Of a stretch of 35,150 bases of DNA, positions 32,565-35,150 are shown one piece after another. The notes under the pieces were generated by a model. That model had not been told where the DNA came from, did no database searches, and was given only the letters and a program-made list of their open reading frames with translations. The stretch lies in contig WJIV01000285.1 in NCBI GenBank assembly GCA_014730055.1, positions 1-35,150 on the forward strand, in the 5' to 3' direction. Each line of letters opens with the position of its first letter. Positions within the stretch are counted from its first letter, which is position 1. The DNA is from Candidatus Bathyarchaeota archaeon (GTDB taxonomy: Archaea > Thermoproteota > Bathyarchaeia > TCS64). Position numbers and translations under genes: made by a program.

Positions 32565-33485
32565 TAATGGCTGGATATTTTTATCCATCATCTCGGAGAG
32601 CTTTTCCATGGGGATCTTGAGATCATTATGTGGAGCATATCGGTTGATATTCATCAGCATATCAACATATGGTCTCTGTCTTACTCCCGGGTAATCGGTT
32701 CCAAAAATTATCTTATTTATAATGCCTAGGTTCAAGGACGTGAGCAGGTCTTTCCACAGCATATATAGAAAGCTAGGGTGGTTTACGTCCCCATATGGCC
32801 AACTAATGTCACACCAGACGTTCTTGTGTTTCCTTGCCACGTAGAGAGTCTCATCGACCCGAGGATAACCAAGGTGCGCAAGCACAATCTTTAGCTCGGG
32901 GAAAGAATCCGCAACAATATCTATTTGCGCGGGGTTCGTGTGCTTCATATAATCATAGGCATCTGGCATCCCCGCCTGGTGGAACATCACAGGCATACCT
33001 ATACTAGAAGCCGCCTCGTAGACCTTGAAAGCATGAGTATCATCTGGGGAATAGCCATCACTGCAAGGATACAGTTTTAGACCAAATAGATCAAGCTCAT
33101 TCCTCTGTCTAAGAACCTCCTCATAAGCCCCATTTTTAATTGGGTTAACGTACCCAAAACCGATGAACTCTCTAGGACTCTGCCTGCAGAACTCTGATAC
33201 CTCCTCAGGGGATGTTCTCTTATCGCTCAGGATTACTGCCTTGTCTATACCAGCTTCGTTAAGGTCGGCCCGGAACTCATCTAGATTTACCGATATCACG
33301 GTCGGGTTAGAGGGATCGCTGTATTCTGTTATACTGATGTGGCAGTGATAATCTACCTTCGGGAGGTCTCTTCTTCTGTTTACCCTTGTTTCCTCCTGAA
33401 GGGATAGGTCTACGCTCTTCAACTTAATCAGAGTAATACCTTCGGTAAGCCTTAATAGATTATCTAAGGGTCCTTCTTGATTCAT
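32556..33485 (-). CDS. Amidohydrolase (TIM-barrel metal-dependent hydrolase, amidohydrolase_2 family)
   Basis: 309 aa, ATG start. Motifs in order: VDYHCHISITEYS (about residues 44-56, H-x-H metal ligands), KLYPCSDGYSPDD, MPVMFHQAGMP (about 167-177, metal His), LKIVLAHLGYPR (about 199-210), VWCDISWPYGD and KIIFGTDYPGVRQRPY (about 260-275, catalytic Asp). This is the ACMSD/PHP-like decarboxylase or hydrolase group; the substrate cannot be read. An N-terminal extension of about 40 residues precedes the barrel. It is divergent from the orphan ABC ATPase. Confidence 0.9.
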   Translation of the reverse strand: MNQEGPLDNLLRLTEGITLIKLKSVDLSLQEETRVNRRRDLPKVDYHCHISITEYSDPSNPTVISVNLDEFRADLNEAGIDKAVILSDKRTSPEEVSEFCRQSPREFIGFGYVNPIKNGAYEEVLRQRNELDLFGLKLYPCSDGYSPDDTHAFKVYEAASSIGMPVMFHQAGMPDAYDYMKHTNPAQIDIVADSFPELKIVLAHLGYPRVDETLYVARKHKNVWCDISWPYGDVNHPSFLYMLWKDLLTSLNLGIINKIIFGTDYPGVRQRPYVDMLMNINRYAPHNDLKIPMEKLSEMMDKNIQPLLP

Positions 33486-33566
33486 CTAATTAATTTATAC
33501 CTAGAATTATCCAGTAAATTCATTACATTTAAGCCAATGAATAAAGGATATACAAGAAGTGATGAT

Positions 33567-34625
33567 ATGGGCGGGCGTCTAGTACTCAGAAATGTCTCGA
33601 AGGACTTCAACGGTTTCAAGCTTGTTGACGTCAACCTAACAGTAAATCCTGGCGAGTACCACGTTCTAATAGGACCTACCGGTTCAGGCAAGACACTCCT
33701 CCTTGAGACCATAAATGGATTTCACAGGATAGATAGCGGCTCAGTAGAATTCAATGGTAGAGATATAACCGACCTGCCTCCAAATAAGAGGAGCATAGGA
33801 TATGTACCCCAGACCCCAAACCTAAATCTAAATCAGAGCGTGCGCCAGAATCTCGAATACACCATTAGACTTCGGGATCTACCTGGTAGCTGGGAGAATG
33901 AGATCGAGGGAATACTAGATCTCATGAACCTCAAGGATTACTCAGAGCGTCCCACGATCAGCCTGAGCGGGGGCGAGAAAAGAAAGGCCGCTCTAGCCCG
34001 CGCATTGATATTGAAACCTGATCTTCTTCTTCTTGACGAGCCTCTCTCAAGCCTTGATATAACCAGTAAGGTAAACCTCCGCGACGAGATAAGGATGATT
34101 CATAAATATCTGGATATCACGGTTATCCATGTTACTCATGATCAGCAGGAGGCTCTGGGCTTGGCTGATGAACTTGGAATTATGCGAAGAGGTACCATCG
34201 TATCCTCTGGTACCGTTGAGCAGGTTTATAGCAACCCTGTAGATTTGTACGCTGCACGATTCCTAGGATACGAGAACATCTTCGACGTAAGCTATGTTGA
34301 TTCAGGTCAAAAAATAACCAAACTTGCTACTGAAGGCATCGTTATTAGGACCACAAAAGACTGGGATGGCGAGAAAAAAGTAGGGATCCACGGGGATGAC
34401 GTCATAATAAGCAAGGTGACCCCTGATGCTATCCAGAACAACATTTTCCAGGGAAGAATAAGCGACACAATGAATATTGGACCAAGTGTCACAGTTAAGA
34501 TAAGTATCGGTCCCGAGATGGTTATAAGTATGAGTAAAAGGAGATTCTGGGAGCTAGGTCTTGATATAGGAGAGAATATCTGGGTGCAGTTTCCACCAGA
34601 ATCGGTCAAGCCACTTAAAGAATAA
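33567..34625 (+). CDS. ABC transporter ATP-binding protein, FbpC/PotA/ModC-like (orphan)
   Basis: 352 aa from ATG 33567 (MGGRLVLRNVSKDF), with GTGAT directly upstream; an ATG at 33537 is less likely. Walker A GPTGSGKT (residues 36-43), Q-loop YVPQTPNLN, signature ISLSGGEKRKAALARALI, Walker B LLLLDEPLSSLD, and switch His in VIHVTHDQQEALGLADE. A C-terminal TOBE-like region (about 255-352) with VGIHGDDVIIS is typical of inorganic-ion, sugar or polyamine importers. No permease or binding-protein gene is next to it. It could serve a permease elsewhere; the import operon at the left edge encodes its own ATPase. Confidence 0.95.
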   Translation: MGGRLVLRNVSKDFNGFKLVDVNLTVNPGEYHVLIGPTGSGKTLLLETINGFHRIDSGSVEFNGRDITDLPPNKRSIGYVPQTPNLNLNQSVRQNLEYTIRLRDLPGSWENEIEGILDLMNLKDYSERPTISLSGGEKRKAALARALILKPDLLLLDEPLSSLDITSKVNLRDEIRMIHKYLDITVIHVTHDQQEALGLADELGIMRRGTIVSSGTVEQVYSNPVDLYAARFLGYENIFDVSYVDSGQKITKLATEGIVIRTTKDWDGEKKVGIHGDDVIISKVTPDAIQNNIFQGRISDTMNIGPSVTVKISIGPEMVISMSKRRFWELGLDIGENIWVQFPPESVKPLKE

Positions 34626-34695
34626 AGAGATTAAACAAAGATTACTTGAAACCATAAGACAATCATTATGTATCACGATGGTGATCTCTGCTTGA

Positions 34696-34986
34696 ATGCT
34701 CATAACTAGCAAACCCGAGTACGCATTGTTCATACTGCAAGCCTTGTCAAATCTATCTAATGCAAATCTGGATGAGTTAATGGAAAGAACCTTCAATTTA
34801 ATAGAAGACAGGCTCTACCCCGCGGACTATAAGCTACTCCCTAATGGAGTCTTACGATGGAGAAATCAATCTGAATTTATGCTAGAAGGTCTGATAGAAA
34901 ACGACTACATTGAGAAATATGGAGAAAAATATGTACTAACATCAAAAGGCATGAGCTATCTGGAAAAATATTATACCCCACTTTGA
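34696..34986 (+). CDS. Winged-helix protein resembling the Mrr N-terminal domain
   Basis: 96 aa, ATG start. A helical N-terminus (KPEYALFILQALSNLSNANL) leads to a conserved-looking stretch LLPNGVLRWRNQSEFMLEGL (about residues 48-67). This matches the W-x-x-R-x-x-x-A-L-x-x-L pattern of Mrr_N-type winged helices. A wing follows (DYIEKYGEKYVLTSKGMSYL). No nuclease part follows, so it is probably a small DNA-binding regulator. It lies 70 bp after the orphan ATPase on the same strand. Confidence 0.7.
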   Translation: MLITSKPEYALFILQALSNLSNANLDELMERTFNLIEDRLYPADYKLLPNGVLRWRNQSEFMLEGLIENDYIEKYGEKYVLTSKGMSYLEKYYTPL

Positions 34987-35150
34987 TTTTCTTTCTCTTT
35001 TAGTTATGCAAGTAAAGAATTAATTTCAAATATATTTTGTAAAAATAGGTTAATTCCGAATCTTGCAGAGTTTTTTACAAAAATTTGTAAATAAGAAATC
35101 TTAGCGAGTTATGGGAATTATGAAGTTTTTGATTTTGCTTTTTCTACCCA

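Noticed and set aside
1..35150. CRISPR array, insertion sequence or transposase
   Set aside because: No regularly spaced repeats and no DDE, TnpB or serine/tyrosine recombinase motifs were found in any gene. The only tandem repeat is the 9-bp unit described.

Overview
The window is from an archaeal chromosome. Evidence: archaeal-type information genes (Rpo7/RpoE', Spt4, S24e, S27ae, S25e, proteasome alpha subunit, TiaS), a tRNA-Lys with an anticodon-loop intron, TATA-like boxes close to start codons, and bacterial-type operons. S25e together with the zinc-ribbon/DUF4342, GldG-like and DUF4438 proteins suggests an Asgard (perhaps Thorarchaeia-like) or related lineage, but this is an inference. 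Non-ATG starts (GTG, TTG and apparently CTG) are frequent.

Layout. 1-3747 (minus): ABC importer operon of the iron/thiamine type (anchored binding protein with a carboxypeptidase-regulatory-like domain, double permease, start of the ATPase). 3850-5031 (plus): divergent exported coiled-coil protein. 5059-9471 (minus): small unknown protein, a coupled phosphoribosyltransferase / alpha-beta hydrolase / AIR-synthase-like operon, a small helical protein, an M55 D-aminopeptidase and a deoxyribosyltransferase-like protein. 9557-11573 (plus): P-loop ATPase and a membrane protein, both of unknown role. 11603-13967 (minus): acetamidase/formamidase with a probable amide/amino-acid binding protein.

13968-18470 is a gene-poor, decayed accessory stretch. 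It holds membrane-protein remnants, a structured RNA candidate, a universal stress protein, a chimeric junction of two gene fragments, and a LigD-type NHEJ polymerase behind the amputated C-terminus of a DNA ligase. Part of it is bracketed by inverted copies of a 9-bp tandem repeat.

18470-21493 is the housekeeping cluster tRNA-Arg, S27ae, S24e, GTP-dependent dephospho-CoA kinase, Spt4, Rpo7, GfcR-like regulator, tRNA-Lys(intron), tRNA-Gly. 21643-27679 has a zinc-ribbon/DUF4342 protein, a second copy of the structured RNA, UppP, a RimK-like ligase with a cyclophilin-like partner, S25e/proteasome alpha, a tandem DUF4438 pair and a zinc-ribbon protein. 28015-34986 has a flavin reductase-like protein, TiaS, an Lrp-type effector domain, a HAD phosphatase, a bifunctional NAD(P)HX repair enzyme, an amidohydrolase, an orphan ABC ATPase and a winged-helix protein.

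The most interesting observation is a pair of related ~125-131 nt structured RNA candidates (about 15026-15156 and 22208-22332). They lie 7 kb apart, share blocks of identical sequence and a closing stem supported by one compensatory change, and sit in non-coding DNA. I do not recognise the family.
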